A DNA stretch of 64,000 nucleotides from the NCBI GenBank assembly GCA_043497085.1, contig JBIEKI010000008.1. One strand, given 5' to 3'. Made by a program: the position numbers and the translations under genes. This document shows, one piece after another, positions 18,166 to 25,714 of the stretch. Under the pieces are notes generated by a model. The model worked only from the letters and a program-made list of their open reading frames with translations, was not told where the DNA came from and made no database searches. Every line of letters begins with the position of its first letter. Position 1 is the stretch's first letter. This stretch comes from Thalassobacillus sp043497085 (GTDB lineage: Bacteria > Bacillota > Bacilli > Bacillales > Halobacillaceae).

Positions 18166-18921
18166 ATGGGCAAACTGCTGGATACTTTCTCCACCTATTT
18201 ACCAGAGCTGACACATTCGGAGAAGCATGTACTTTATTACATCGAAGATAACCTGGAACAGTCCAAAACGATGCCTTTGACAAAAATGGCTGATGCTAAC
18301 AATGTAAGCACCACTACTATTATCCGTCTCTGTCACAAGTTAGGATTAGAAGGGTATGCGGAGCTGAAGTATCATTTAAAAGATATCGATGCCACCAGCC
18401 TGCCTAATGATGACGAAGACCCTATTCAGCGCTATCTCCAGGATATACCCGCCACTTTAAAAAAACTGCAGCCTGATAGCCTGGTAAGTATCGCGATTTC
18501 CATGCAGAAGGCAGAGCGAATTGTGATTCTATCTGTAGGATTAACAAAAACGATCGGAGAATACTTAAGTAAACGGCTGATGCAAATGAATCAATCCTCC
18601 ACTTACATCTATGAATCCCATATGATTGACCTGATCAGTAATTGGATTGGTCGTGACGATTTAGTAATCTTCATTTCTTCCAGCGGAGAGACAGAAACTT
18701 TATTGAAAGCAGCCGAGAAGTTGTCCCATTTGAATATCCCTTCAGTGGCAGTCACAAATAACCCGGACAGTCCCCTTCCTGCATTGACAAATGAGAATAT
18801 CAGCGCTCCTGTGAGGAAAGCATCTTACGAAGGCTACGATGTCTCAGCCCGATCAACACTTGTCATGCTGGCTGATCTGATTTTTGAATACTACTTGAAG
18901 CTGATACTAAAGGAACAATAA
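18166..18921 (+). CDS. MurR/RpiR-family transcriptional regulator
   Basis: A 251-residue DNA-binding regulator. An N-terminal HTH of the RpiR type (residues about 1-75; TKMADANNVSTTTIIRLCHK is the recognition helix region) is followed by a SIS phosphosugar-binding domain (residues about 105-235; ISSSGETETLLKAA is the sugar phosphate loop). GAAGGAG lies 8 bases before this ATG; an ATG 3 bases earlier is also possible. It is divergent from the glycosylglycerate PTS operon, so it most likely senses the phosphorylated intracellular product, such as mannosylglycerate 6-phosphate or mannose 6-phosphate, and controls the operon. Confidence 0.9.
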   Translation: MGKLLDTFSTYLPELTHSEKHVLYYIEDNLEQSKTMPLTKMADANNVSTTTIIRLCHKLGLEGYAELKYHLKDIDATSLPNDDEDPIQRYLQDIPATLKKLQPDSLVSIAISMQKAERIVILSVGLTKTIGEYLSKRLMQMNQSSTYIYESHMIDLISNWIGRDDLVIFISSSGETETLLKAAEKLSHLNIPSVAVTNNPDSPLPALTNENISAPVRKASYEGYDVSARSTLVMLADLIFEYYLKLILKEQ

Positions 18922-18958
18922 AAAAATCACCAATCCTCTACTGGGATTGATGATTTTT
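18922..18958 (+). terminator. Terminator after the RpiR gene
   Basis: AAAATCACCAATCC-type stem pairs with GGATTGATGATTTT, followed by T. Starts right after the stop codon. Confidence 0.85.
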
Positions 18959-18968
18959 GAATAGTAAG

Positions 18969-19155
18969 CAGTCTCTTCGTCGCTTACCGCGCTCTTCCGC
19001 TTTTGACCGGCTAGCTACAGAGCGCAGCGACTTGAAGACTTCCTTCCCCTCCGTACGATAAGGCGACATCAGCTCGCTTTCGCTCTCTGTGTCTTCTTTA
19101 TCTCCTGCGGGGCAGTCCAGTCTCTTCGTCGCTTACCGCGCTCTTCCGCTTTTGA
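18969..19155. repeat. Intergenic element with an exact 38-bp direct repeat
   Basis: An identical 38-base sequence occurs at 18969-19006 and 19118-19155, bracketing about 110 bases that include GCGACTTGAAGAC, partly complementary to the repeat, and a CTCCTGCGGGGCAGTCC block. The whole unit resembles a family of dispersed intergenic elements common in halotolerant Bacillaceae. It ends 2 bases from the stop of the S14 gene. Confidence 0.75.
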
Positions 19156-19157
19156 TC

Positions 19158-19427
19158 TTACCAGCTTGCTTTTTTGATTCCTGGGAGCTGGCCTTTGTAG
19201 GCTAGTTCGCGAAATTTGATACGGGAAAGGTTGAACTTACGCATCGTTCCACGTGGTCGTCCAGTCACTTCACAGCGCTTGGTCAAACGTGTCGGTGAAG
19301 AATCCCGCGGAAGTTTCCTTAAAGCCTCATAGTCGCCTTGTGCTTTTAATTCTTGTCTTAATTCCGCATATTTAGCTACCATTTCTTGACGCTTTTGTTC
19401 TTTTACGACTTTTGACTTTTTAGCCAT
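19158..19427 (-). CDS. rpsN: Ribosomal protein S14, zinc-independent form
   Basis: An 89-residue S14. It contains the family core SPTRLTKRCEVTGRPRG and the C-terminal LSRIKFRELAYKGQLPGIKKASW region, shown here only in part. The paired CxxC motifs of the short zinc-binding S14 (61 residues) are absent; only one Cys remains. In Bacillus subtilis the equivalent paralog (YhzA/RpsN2) is made under zinc starvation and replaces the zinc form, releasing zinc. The ATG at 19427 has AAAGGAGG 6 bases upstream. A near-perfect Zur box lies about 55 bases ahead of the gene, which supports this role. Confidence 0.93.
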   Translation of the reverse strand: MAKKSKVVKEQKRQEMVAKYAELRQELKAQGDYEALRKLPRDSSPTRLTKRCEVTGRPRGTMRKFNLSRIKFRELAYKGQLPGIKKASW

Positions 19428-19481
19428 CATGTACCTCCTTTCTTATAAACTATTTATTAGAAATCGAAGTGGATTTTTAAA

Positions 19482-19496
19482 TAGTAATCATTACGA
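19482..19496 (-). promoter_or_regulatory. Zur box upstream of the zinc-independent S14 gene
   Basis: Read on the minus strand the site is TCGTAATGATTACTA, a 7-1-7 inverted repeat differing from the perfect TCGTAATNATTACGA at one base. This is the operator of the zinc repressor Zur in Bacillus. Confidence 0.8.
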
Positions 19497-19565
19497 TTTA
19501 CTTTTCAATTATAACTTGCGGGCCTTACTTTTTCAAGCTGGTAAATTAGTTGTGATAGTCCATAG

Positions 19566-19610
19566 AAAAACCTGCTGCACCATTCGATGATTCCTGTGCA
19601 GCAGGTTTTT
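19566..19610 (-). terminator. Strong bidirectional terminator
   Basis: AAAAACCTGCTGCA pairs with TGCAGCAGGTTTTT. It follows the minus-strand FNT gene and separates it from the S14 promoter. Confidence 0.9.
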
Positions 19611-19626
19611 CTACTTCTTAATGTTT

Positions 19627-20508
19627 CTAAGATTTAAGGTCTTCTTTATACGCATAACTGAAAAGAAGTGCGACCAATAAAGCCCCTCCGATTATATTTC
19701 CAATACTTGCAGGGATAAGGTTAAAGAAAATGAACTCATACCATGTATAGGAAGCTTCCGACAAAACTCCAATACTGAAATAACCCATATTCGCAGCACT
19801 GTGCTGGAAGTTTCCTGCCACGAACAAAATGACCGGGAGAGTGGTTCCAAGTAATTTACCAGTGATATCCCTGGCAGCTGTCGTTAAGAATGCTGCCATT
19901 CCAATCAGCCAGTTAGCAAGAATACCAGACACAATTACTTCAAACCAGCCGGCTGCTCCTAAGTCCATAAATTTCATTTTTTTATCCAGTAATGACTGCA
20001 TTTCCGTATAAAAAGGTTCTGATAACGAACCTGAAGTTTGAATGAGTACAGCTACAAATAACGCTCCGACAATATTCCCTAAATAAGAAGAAAGCCAGAA
20101 TTTTACCATGTCCATATGCATCAACCCAGCTATATGAAATTTGTACGTCGGGAGCATTACATTGATTTCAGTGAACAACACGGCACCTGAAATAAACACC
20201 ATCGAATAACCGGCAGCAAAACCTAAGCCAGATAACAGATAATAGAGTCCTTCCGCTTCTATACCGATACCCAGCAAAATTGAAAAAGCAGCTCCAAAGG
20301 TCATGAACGAACCGGCAGTAAATGCCAGCAGCATCTGAGCGCGAAATGGCTTAGCCAGATGATCTCTGCCTTTTTCTCCAAATTCCTTGACGATTTGTGA
20401 TGGAATATAAAATTGACGATCAGGACTATCTGCATGATCTTTTGGCTGTTTTTCTGCTTCTTTCATCTGTCTATCTAAATTTTTTCTGTCTTGTTTTTTA
20501 TCGCTCAA
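19627..20508 (-). CDS. Formate/nitrite transporter (FNT) family channel
   Basis: A 293-residue membrane protein with about six hydrophobic helices after a charged cytosolic N-terminus of roughly 60 residues. Family features include AKPFRAQMLLAFTAGSFMTFGA in the first helix region and GNFQHSAANMGYFSIG, the FNT pore motif with the central His. FNT proteins pass formate, nitrite or hydrosulfide. No formate dehydrogenase or nitrite reductase gene is adjacent, so the substrate stays open, although the nitrate reduction locus in the same window would produce nitrite. TTG start with GGAGGG upstream. Confidence 0.88.
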   Translation of the reverse strand: MSDKKQDRKNLDRQMKEAEKQPKDHADSPDRQFYIPSQIVKEFGEKGRDHLAKPFRAQMLLAFTAGSFMTFGAAFSILLGIGIEAEGLYYLLSGLGFAAGYSMVFISGAVLFTEINVMLPTYKFHIAGLMHMDMVKFWLSSYLGNIVGALFVAVLIQTSGSLSEPFYTEMQSLLDKKMKFMDLGAAGWFEVIVSGILANWLIGMAAFLTTAARDITGKLLGTTLPVILFVAGNFQHSAANMGYFSIGVLSEASYTWYEFIFFNLIPASIGNIIGGALLVALLFSYAYKEDLKS

Positions 20509-20634
20509 TTACATCCCTCCGTTCTACCGTTTATACCCCCTCTCCCCTAAAAACTAACCTTAGCTTCTGTCTAATCACATGTGTCAGCTTTATGAATATC
20601 ACTATGATATATCATCGAAAGGAGCAATCGGACG

Positions 20635-21102
20635 ATGCGTCCTTACAAGCAGATAAATAATAGTACTAATCCGTATGCCTATTTCACAGATCAACCCGGT
20701 CTTCCCTGTTGTATTCCTAATCATCCTATCTATCGTGAGAAAAACTTTTATGTCATCCAGCCAGGGGATAGCTTATATCATATCGCTCATTTTTTTAATG
20801 TGTCGTTAGAAGACCTGATTACAGAGAACCCTGGCATCCACCCTTATTTTTTATTCCCAGGTCAAATGATATCTATCCCGCTTCCCCTTCCTGCTGAGGA
20901 GTGCCCGGAAATATATTCTGTAAGGCCCGGCGATACTTTTTATCATATCGCTGTCAACAACGATTTGAGTGTCAAAGACCTAATGAATGCAAACCCTGAT
21001 ATCAACCCTAACGCTCTTTTGATCGGCCAAAAAATATGTTTACCAAAAGATACATCCCGTTTCAGACGTTTATGGCAAATGTTAACGGGAATTGAAACCT
21101 AG
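20635..21102 (+). CDS. Double LysM-domain protein
   Basis: A 155-residue protein with two LysM domains in tandem, at about residues 40-82 (YVIQPGDSLYHIAHFF) and 97-140 (YSVRPGDTFYHIAVNN). These bind N-acetylglucosamine chains of peptidoglycan or spore cortex. There is no signal peptide and no catalytic domain, which is the usual form of SafA-like spore coat or forespore-associated LysM proteins; that is inference. AAAGGAG lies upstream of the ATG. The C-terminal tail (FRRLWQML) is basic and amphipathic. The antiporter gene follows 24 bases later and may be co-transcribed. Confidence 0.85.
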   Translation: MRPYKQINNSTNPYAYFTDQPGLPCCIPNHPIYREKNFYVIQPGDSLYHIAHFFNVSLEDLITENPGIHPYFLFPGQMISIPLPLPAEECPEIYSVRPGDTFYHIAVNNDLSVKDLMNANPDINPNALLIGQKICLPKDTSRFRRLWQMLTGIET

Positions 21103-21126
21103 CATTCAAAAGTGGGAGGGGTATCT

Positions 21127-22314
21127 TTGTCTACTTCTCAAATCATTTTGCTATTATTCATTGGCTACCTCATCTTTACCATCGATAAAAAACAAGAGAA
21201 TATACCAGTACCTACGGTTTTGGTGATCATTGGAATCGGTCTTTCTTTTATTCCTTACTTTTCTACCATAGAAGTGACTAAGGATATGATTTATCACGTT
21301 TTCCTTCCAGCATTGCTATTTACTTCAGCTTATCGTTTCCCGCCGGATGAACTGAAAAAGAATGCTGGTATCATCAGCTTTTTGGCTACTATTGGAATCA
21401 TGTTGACAGTCGCGCTGCTGGGGACAGCAATATACGCCTTAAGCGGACCGTTTGTATCGCTGTCTTTCTTAGGAGCACTAATCATCGCTTCCATTTTGAC
21501 ACCTACAGACCCTGTGTCTGTCGTCTCGATTTTGAAAAAATCTGCTGGAGATGAAAAAATTGCTGATGTCGTCGAAGGAGAATCCTTAATTAACGATGGG
21601 ACAAGCATCGTCATCTTTACTGTCCTGTCCGGAATGCTTACTCAAAGTAAGTCGTTCAGCTTTTTATCTTTCCTGGGAGAGTTCTTACTCGTTTCTCTTG
21701 GAGGCGTTGTGCTTGGGGTTTTATTCGGCTGGTTGATGAGTAAAGCCGTCCACTTTACTCATAACCGTCAATATCAGGTGATGTTAAGCATCATACTAGC
21801 TTATGGAATCTTTAATATAGCAGAGCATATTGGTGTTTCAGGCGTCTTAGCTACTGTCTTTGCAGGCATTATGCTTTCGTTTGAATATGGAAGAACAATT
21901 AAAGAGGACCATTTCAAAGATACGTTGGATGGATTCTGGGGCATAGCCGAATTGACAATTTTATCACTAATCTTCTTATTGATCGGCATTCAAGCAGCGA
22001 AATTTTTAGCCTTTGGGGCGTGGGGATTTGCCCTAATAATTTTTGCATCTTCACTGCTCATCCGTTTTATAATCATTACAGGAACTACACAGCTTCTTCC
22101 ACATTGGAGAAACCGGATTTCCTGGCGTGAGGCCTCCCTGATATCCTGGTCAGGCTTGAAAGGTACCATGTCCATCTTTCTGATTCTAAGTTTGCAATCC
22201 AAAAGCTCAGGAGATGTCGGGATGATCGTTTCACTGTCGTTTGCAGCTGTATTGATATCTCTTGTTGTACAAAGTCTCGGCGTATCCCCGCTTTCGAAAA
22301 AACTAATCAACTAA
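21127..22314 (+). CDS. CPA1-family Na+/H+ antiporter (NhaP-like)
   Basis: A 395-residue membrane protein of about 12 helices. The signatures are TPTDPVSVVSIL, and EGESLINDGTSIVIF, with the acidic pair that carries ions in CPA1 exchangers. It lacks the long cytosolic C-terminal domain of some NhaP and NHE proteins. It expels Na+ (or K+/Li+) in exchange for protons and so helps with salt and alkali tolerance. The TTG at 21127 is used because GGGAGGGG stands 5 bases before it; the earlier GTG at 21112 lies within that ribosome site. Confidence 0.9.
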   Translation: MSTSQIILLLFIGYLIFTIDKKQENIPVPTVLVIIGIGLSFIPYFSTIEVTKDMIYHVFLPALLFTSAYRFPPDELKKNAGIISFLATIGIMLTVALLGTAIYALSGPFVSLSFLGALIIASILTPTDPVSVVSILKKSAGDEKIADVVEGESLINDGTSIVIFTVLSGMLTQSKSFSFLSFLGEFLLVSLGGVVLGVLFGWLMSKAVHFTHNRQYQVMLSIILAYGIFNIAEHIGVSGVLATVFAGIMLSFEYGRTIKEDHFKDTLDGFWGIAELTILSLIFLLIGIQAAKFLAFGAWGFALIIFASSLLIRFIIITGTTQLLPHWRNRISWREASLISWSGLKGTMSIFLILSLQSKSSGDVGMIVSLSFAAVLISLVVQSLGVSPLSKKLIN

Positions 22315-22352
22315 AAAGATGCCTCCTATTTTACCAGGATGCATCTTTTTTA
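22313..22352. terminator. Shared terminator between convergent genes
   Basis: AAAAAGATGC pairs with GCATCTTTTT. It closes the antiporter gene on the plus strand and overlaps the stop of the DUF421 gene on the minus strand. Confidence 0.85.
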
Positions 22353-23084
22353 TTCATCACCAGTAAAGCTGATGTGATCTTGTCTCGTATCCAAAAAAAC
22401 ATTTCCTTGTCCATCGACTTGAGCGACTATGACATCGTTTATATTTTTTATGCCATGCTGGTTCAAAGTCTGAGTCATCCAATTTCGATCTTTCCCTGCA
22501 GCATGAAGGCTGTTCTCCAATACTTTCCCTTGTATGATGAAAGTTTGAGGCAATTTCTTTGAGGGTTTGACGATATTTAAATCACTGTTCGTTGGGGTCT
22601 GCACCGAAGACTTTTTCAGCACACTGACAGTACCATCAGTTTCAAGGATTGCTGTATCCACTTCACTCAAATAAAAAACATTCTTTTTTCGGAGCTGGGA
22701 TAGCAATTCATCGATAGTAAACCGTACTCTTTTCATCCCATCCTCCAATATATGCCCATTGTTCATCAGCACTGTCGGCTCACTGTTGAAAAGCTTTCTT
22801 AAATGAAAATTGTTCAAAGTCAAATAATCAATTAGCAAGACAAGAACGCCGAACAAAACCAAGCCTGCTGCTCCTTTCACTAAAGAGACACTGGGGGAGA
22901 GGATGGTCGTTGCGGTCATGGAACCTATTGTAATACCAGCCACAAAATCAAAAAAAGTCATTTGAGAAATCAACTTTTTATTCAGTACTCTTGCTACTAT
23001 ATACAAGGTGGCAAAAACTAAAACTAACTTTATAAGCAATGTGGTAAAAACGATTGTTAACACCCTTTCACATAAGCTGTTCAA
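22350..23084 (-). CDS. DUF421 (YetF/YdfS-type) membrane protein
   Basis: A protein of up to 244 residues with three N-terminal membrane helices (VLVFATLYIVARVLNKKLIS, and the family motif QMTFFDFVAGITIGSMTA) and a cytosolic alpha/beta domain. It ends in a region typical of this Bacillus spore-associated or stress-associated family. Some members are germination or spore-membrane proteins, but no firm function is known. Its start is uncertain: the TTG at 23084 overlaps the stop of the upstream MFS gene by 4 bases, suggesting coupled translation, but a GTG 21 bases further in is possible. Confidence 0.85.
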   Translation of the reverse strand: MNSLCERVLTIVFTTLLIKLVLVFATLYIVARVLNKKLISQMTFFDFVAGITIGSMTATTILSPSVSLVKGAAGLVLFGVLVLLIDYLTLNNFHLRKLFNSEPTVLMNNGHILEDGMKRVRFTIDELLSQLRKKNVFYLSEVDTAILETDGTVSVLKKSSVQTPTNSDLNIVKPSKKLPQTFIIQGKVLENSLHAAGKDRNWMTQTLNQHGIKNINDVIVAQVDGQGNVFLDTRQDHISFTGDE

Positions 23085-24304
23085 TGTTCCACTTGAACTT
23101 CTGGCGTCTCACCCGAAGGTCTTATCATAATGAATGTAATCACTACTGCCAGAGCGCTTAATGCTGCCAGACTGATATATAAGCTGGCAGCGGATTTTTC
23201 CATCAAGATGGCGATTACAGGCGGACCTGCGGCTACCCCGACAAAACGCATACTGCTATACAGAGAAGTCACTGTGCCTCGGACTTCTTTACCAATTCCT
23301 TCTGTAATGAGAGCGTCTAAACTCGGTAAAGACAACCCAATGCCAAGCCCGGCAACTGATAGCAGAACCAGCAGCATTACCAATCCATTCTCATTTCTGA
23401 TGAACGTCAGGGAAGTGGCAGCTGCTCCATTACCGGCAATTACCGCCCATCTCATTAGTTGTTTGCTTTCCCCGATCTTCTTTCCACTAAAGTAGGAAGC
23501 TATACATAATAGCAAAAGCGGAATTGCCAACACCAGGCCTTTATACGCCCCTTGAATCATAAATTTCGATTCTAATATTGCGGATAAATGAAAGAGAAAA
23601 CCAAATAACACAAACATATTGATGCCGCCGATGATAAAGATAGCGATCAGCCATCGGCCATTGTGATGAAAAACTTCTTTTATGGATTGCTTGAACCGGG
23701 AAAAGGTTTGTTCCTCTCCTCCGTTCTGAACTTCTTTTGGCACCTTAACAAATTTCAGGACCAAAATAATCCCCACGAGAGACAAAACAGGGATTGCAGC
23801 AAAAGGAATGAACCAAATCCATACCGCCAATAGTGCCCCGAGAACCGGACTCAATACTTTACCGAAAGTGTTGGAGGTTTCGATCACTCCCAGTCCGGCA
23901 CTGACCTGCTCCTCATCTTCAAACATATCTCCGACCGTCGGAATCACCACTGGAAATGCGCCAGCAGCACCTATTCCCTGTAAAAAACGTCCAATCAGGA
24001 TGACTAGATAAGGCTCTTTCATTGTCCATGCTGCAAATGCAGAGACCACCCCACCGATACCTGCGATCACCAAGCTTGGGATGATCACTTTTTTTCGACC
24101 TATTTTATCAGATAAATAACCGGCAATAGGAATCAATAAAATTGCTACAATCGAGTAGACAGTAATGATCAAACTCGATTGGAAAGGCGTGATATTTATT
24201 TCTCTTTCGATAATTGGCAGTACAGGTATCAGCATGGAATTGCCCAATGTCATTACAAGTGGTATGGATGCTAAGGCAACGAGGTCCCACTTTTTCTTTT
24301 CCAT
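23081..24304 (-). CDS. MFS drug/solute efflux transporter
   Basis: A 407-residue, 12-helix major facilitator of the drug:H+ antiporter type. The loop 2-3 signature GYLSDKIGRKKVIIP is present, and the fifth helix shows GAAGAFPVVIPTVGD, close to the motif C pattern of exporters. ATG with GAGGTGG upstream. It forms a two-gene unit with the DUF421 gene. The exported compound cannot be inferred. Confidence 0.88.
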   Translation of the reverse strand: MEKKKWDLVALASIPLVMTLGNSMLIPVLPIIEREINITPFQSSLIITVYSIVAILLIPIAGYLSDKIGRKKVIIPSLVIAGIGGVVSAFAAWTMKEPYLVILIGRFLQGIGAAGAFPVVIPTVGDMFEDEEQVSAGLGVIETSNTFGKVLSPVLGALLAVWIWFIPFAAIPVLSLVGIILVLKFVKVPKEVQNGGEEQTFSRFKQSIKEVFHHNGRWLIAIFIIGGINMFVLFGFLFHLSAILESKFMIQGAYKGLVLAIPLLLLCIASYFSGKKIGESKQLMRWAVIAGNGAAATSLTFIRNENGLVMLLVLLSVAGLGIGLSLPSLDALITEGIGKEVRGTVTSLYSSMRFVGVAAGPPVIAILMEKSAASLYISLAALSALAVVITFIMIRPSGETPEVQVEH

Positions 24305-24345
24305 TTTATTTCATCCACCTCTTCATTCATCTTCTTCTCTTATAA

Positions 24346-24375
24346 GAAAAAAGTGCACACGCCCCATGTGCACTC
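24346..24375 (-). terminator. Terminator after the DUF2512 gene
   Basis: On the minus strand AGTGCACA pairs with TGTGCACT around a 7-base loop and is followed by T6. Confidence 0.8.
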
Positions 24376-24399
24376 TAAAGGGAAACTGTCTGATTTTCT

Positions 24400-24759
24400 T
24401 CAGGTCGTTTGCTTGACTGGTTGCTTATTTTCGTTTAACAGATGCACAAATTGACGGTGGAATACGAATTCCACCACCGCCAGCAATGCAGTGATTATAA
24501 AAATTTCCCCAGCGGACAGAGCCCATCCCATCCACTCTGCTACTCCCCAGAAGTAAATGAATGCCAGTACACCATCCGCTACCGTCGCTGTAATATTATT
24601 GCTCATTAGCAATATGCCTCGTTCACTGACAAAGTAGGCAATTATACACAAGATAAGTGCGGTAATAAGACTCTGAAAAAATGTGGCTTCTGAAAACCAC
24701 ATCAGCAGGGGAACGATGATAATGCCATTCATTATTGCCTTTCGCATAAATCCTGTCAT
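24400..24759 (-). CDS. DUF2512 (YndM-type) membrane protein
   Basis: A 119-residue protein with four hydrophobic segments and a short charged C-terminus. The pattern SNNITATVADGVLAFIYFW in the centre is characteristic of the small Bacillaceae family DUF2512 (YndM). GAGGAGG lies 8 bases before the ATG. It stands alone between terminators. Function unknown. Confidence 0.85.
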   Translation of the reverse strand: MTGFMRKAIMNGIIIVPLLMWFSEATFFQSLITALILCIIAYFVSERGILLMSNNITATVADGVLAFIYFWGVAEWMGWALSAGEIFIITALLAVVEFVFHRQFVHLLNENKQPVKQTT

Positions 24760-24830
24760 TTCAGATAACCTCCTCTGCTGTTATGATTAGTCATTTAATC
24801 TTTTTCATACTTTGTGGTTATATCCAAAAA

Positions 24831-24861
24831 AAGTAAAAAAGCATATGCATGATATGCTTTT
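24831..24861 (-). terminator. Terminator after the mscL-like gene
   Basis: AAAAGCATAT pairs with ATATGCTTTT in minus-strand reading, then a T-rich run. Confidence 0.8.
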
Positions 24862-25367
24862 CATTTGATACCCAGCCGAAAACCTTTGCGCTCTTTTTTA
24901 CTGGTATCGTTATGGGATTGTAGTGATGAACCGCAGTTTGGACAGATACTCGCCTTTGCAGGAATAGAAGTACAGCAATAGGGACATTCCTTGCGCGTCA
25001 TCGCCGCTACTACATCCTGGTTCGGTTTTTTCCAGCGATTAAGCTGTCTTACAACCAGAAAAACAGCAAATAATGTAATGGTGAACCGGATAAAGGATGA
25101 TAAAAAGAGGCCATAATTGATAGTTGCAGCTCCTGCTTCTTTAGCAGCCGCCAGAGAAGAGTATGAACCCCCGCTTAAGCTGATGAACAAGTCAGAGAAA
25201 TTCATTTTCGCTAAAATCAAACCGATCGGGGGAAGGAGGATATCAGATACGAGTGAATCGATGAAACCACTGAATGCAGCACCCAGCACCAGCGCTACTC
25301 CAAGTTCAGCCGCACTCCCCCTCATCGCAAATTGACGGAATTCACGGAATAACCGGATAGACATCAT
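24861..25367 (-). CDS. mscL: MscL-family mechanosensitive channel with C-terminal zinc ribbon
   Basis: A 168-residue protein. Residues about 5-100 are a large-conductance mechanosensitive channel: FREFAMRG-like amphipathic start (here FRQFAMRGSAAELGVALVLG), first pore helix with closely packed small residues, then FIRFTITLFAVFLVV as the second helix. MscL opens under hypo-osmotic shock and releases solutes. Instead of the usual short helical bundle, the C-terminus carries CPYCCTSIPAKASICPNCGS, a compact four-Cys zinc ribbon, and a basic tail. Two ATGs at 25367 and 25364 follow a GAGAGGGG site. The ribbon is discussed under findings. Confidence 0.88.
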   Translation of the reverse strand: MMSIRLFREFRQFAMRGSAAELGVALVLGAAFSGFIDSLVSDILLPPIGLILAKMNFSDLFISLSGGSYSSLAAAKEAGAATINYGLFLSSFIRFTITLFAVFLVVRQLNRWKKPNQDVVAAMTRKECPYCCTSIPAKASICPNCGSSLQSHNDTSKKERKGFRLGIK

Positions 25368-25512
25368 CCCCTCTCACCCTCTGTTAAAGCTATCTTATGA
25401 GCTGTAGAGACAAGCTATGATTGTGCAGGGAGAGTTTATTTCTTTCACGATATATTTGCGATGAATTTGCAACATGTTAATTATTAACCGAACAGGGATT
25501 TTGAACGCACGA

Positions 25513-25628
25513 ACAAAAGCGCAAGCGCCTTGCTCACCCCCGACAAGCTTAAGACAAGCCTCGGCGTGACGTTCTTTGTCACAGAGAGGATTGACTTAAG
25601 ACCTCGAGGGGTAGGCGCTGGAGCTGGA
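25513..25628. repeat. Dispersed Bacillaceae intergenic repeat
   Basis: A GC-rich block starting AAGCGCAAGCGCCTTG and ending GGCGCTGGAGCTGG, with internal CTTAAG, CCTC/GAGG and GACG pairings, so that the ends can fold back on each other. It resembles a repeat family often met between genes in Bacillus and Geobacillus relatives. It fills most of the gene-free stretch between 25368 and 25703; nothing else was recognised there. Confidence 0.65.
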
Positions 25629-25687
25629 TGACACCCACCACCTGAAGTTATCCATAAAAAGAAAATTTTATAATTTCCTAGACACTT

Positions 25688-25714
25688 AAAAAGCCGGACT
25701 ATTTCAGTCCGGCT
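25688..25714 (-). terminator. Terminator at the end of the nitrate sensing cluster
   Basis: On the minus strand GCCGGACT pairs with AGTCCGGC followed by T5. The stem begins within the last codons of the histidine kinase gene and includes its stop. Confidence 0.88.
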
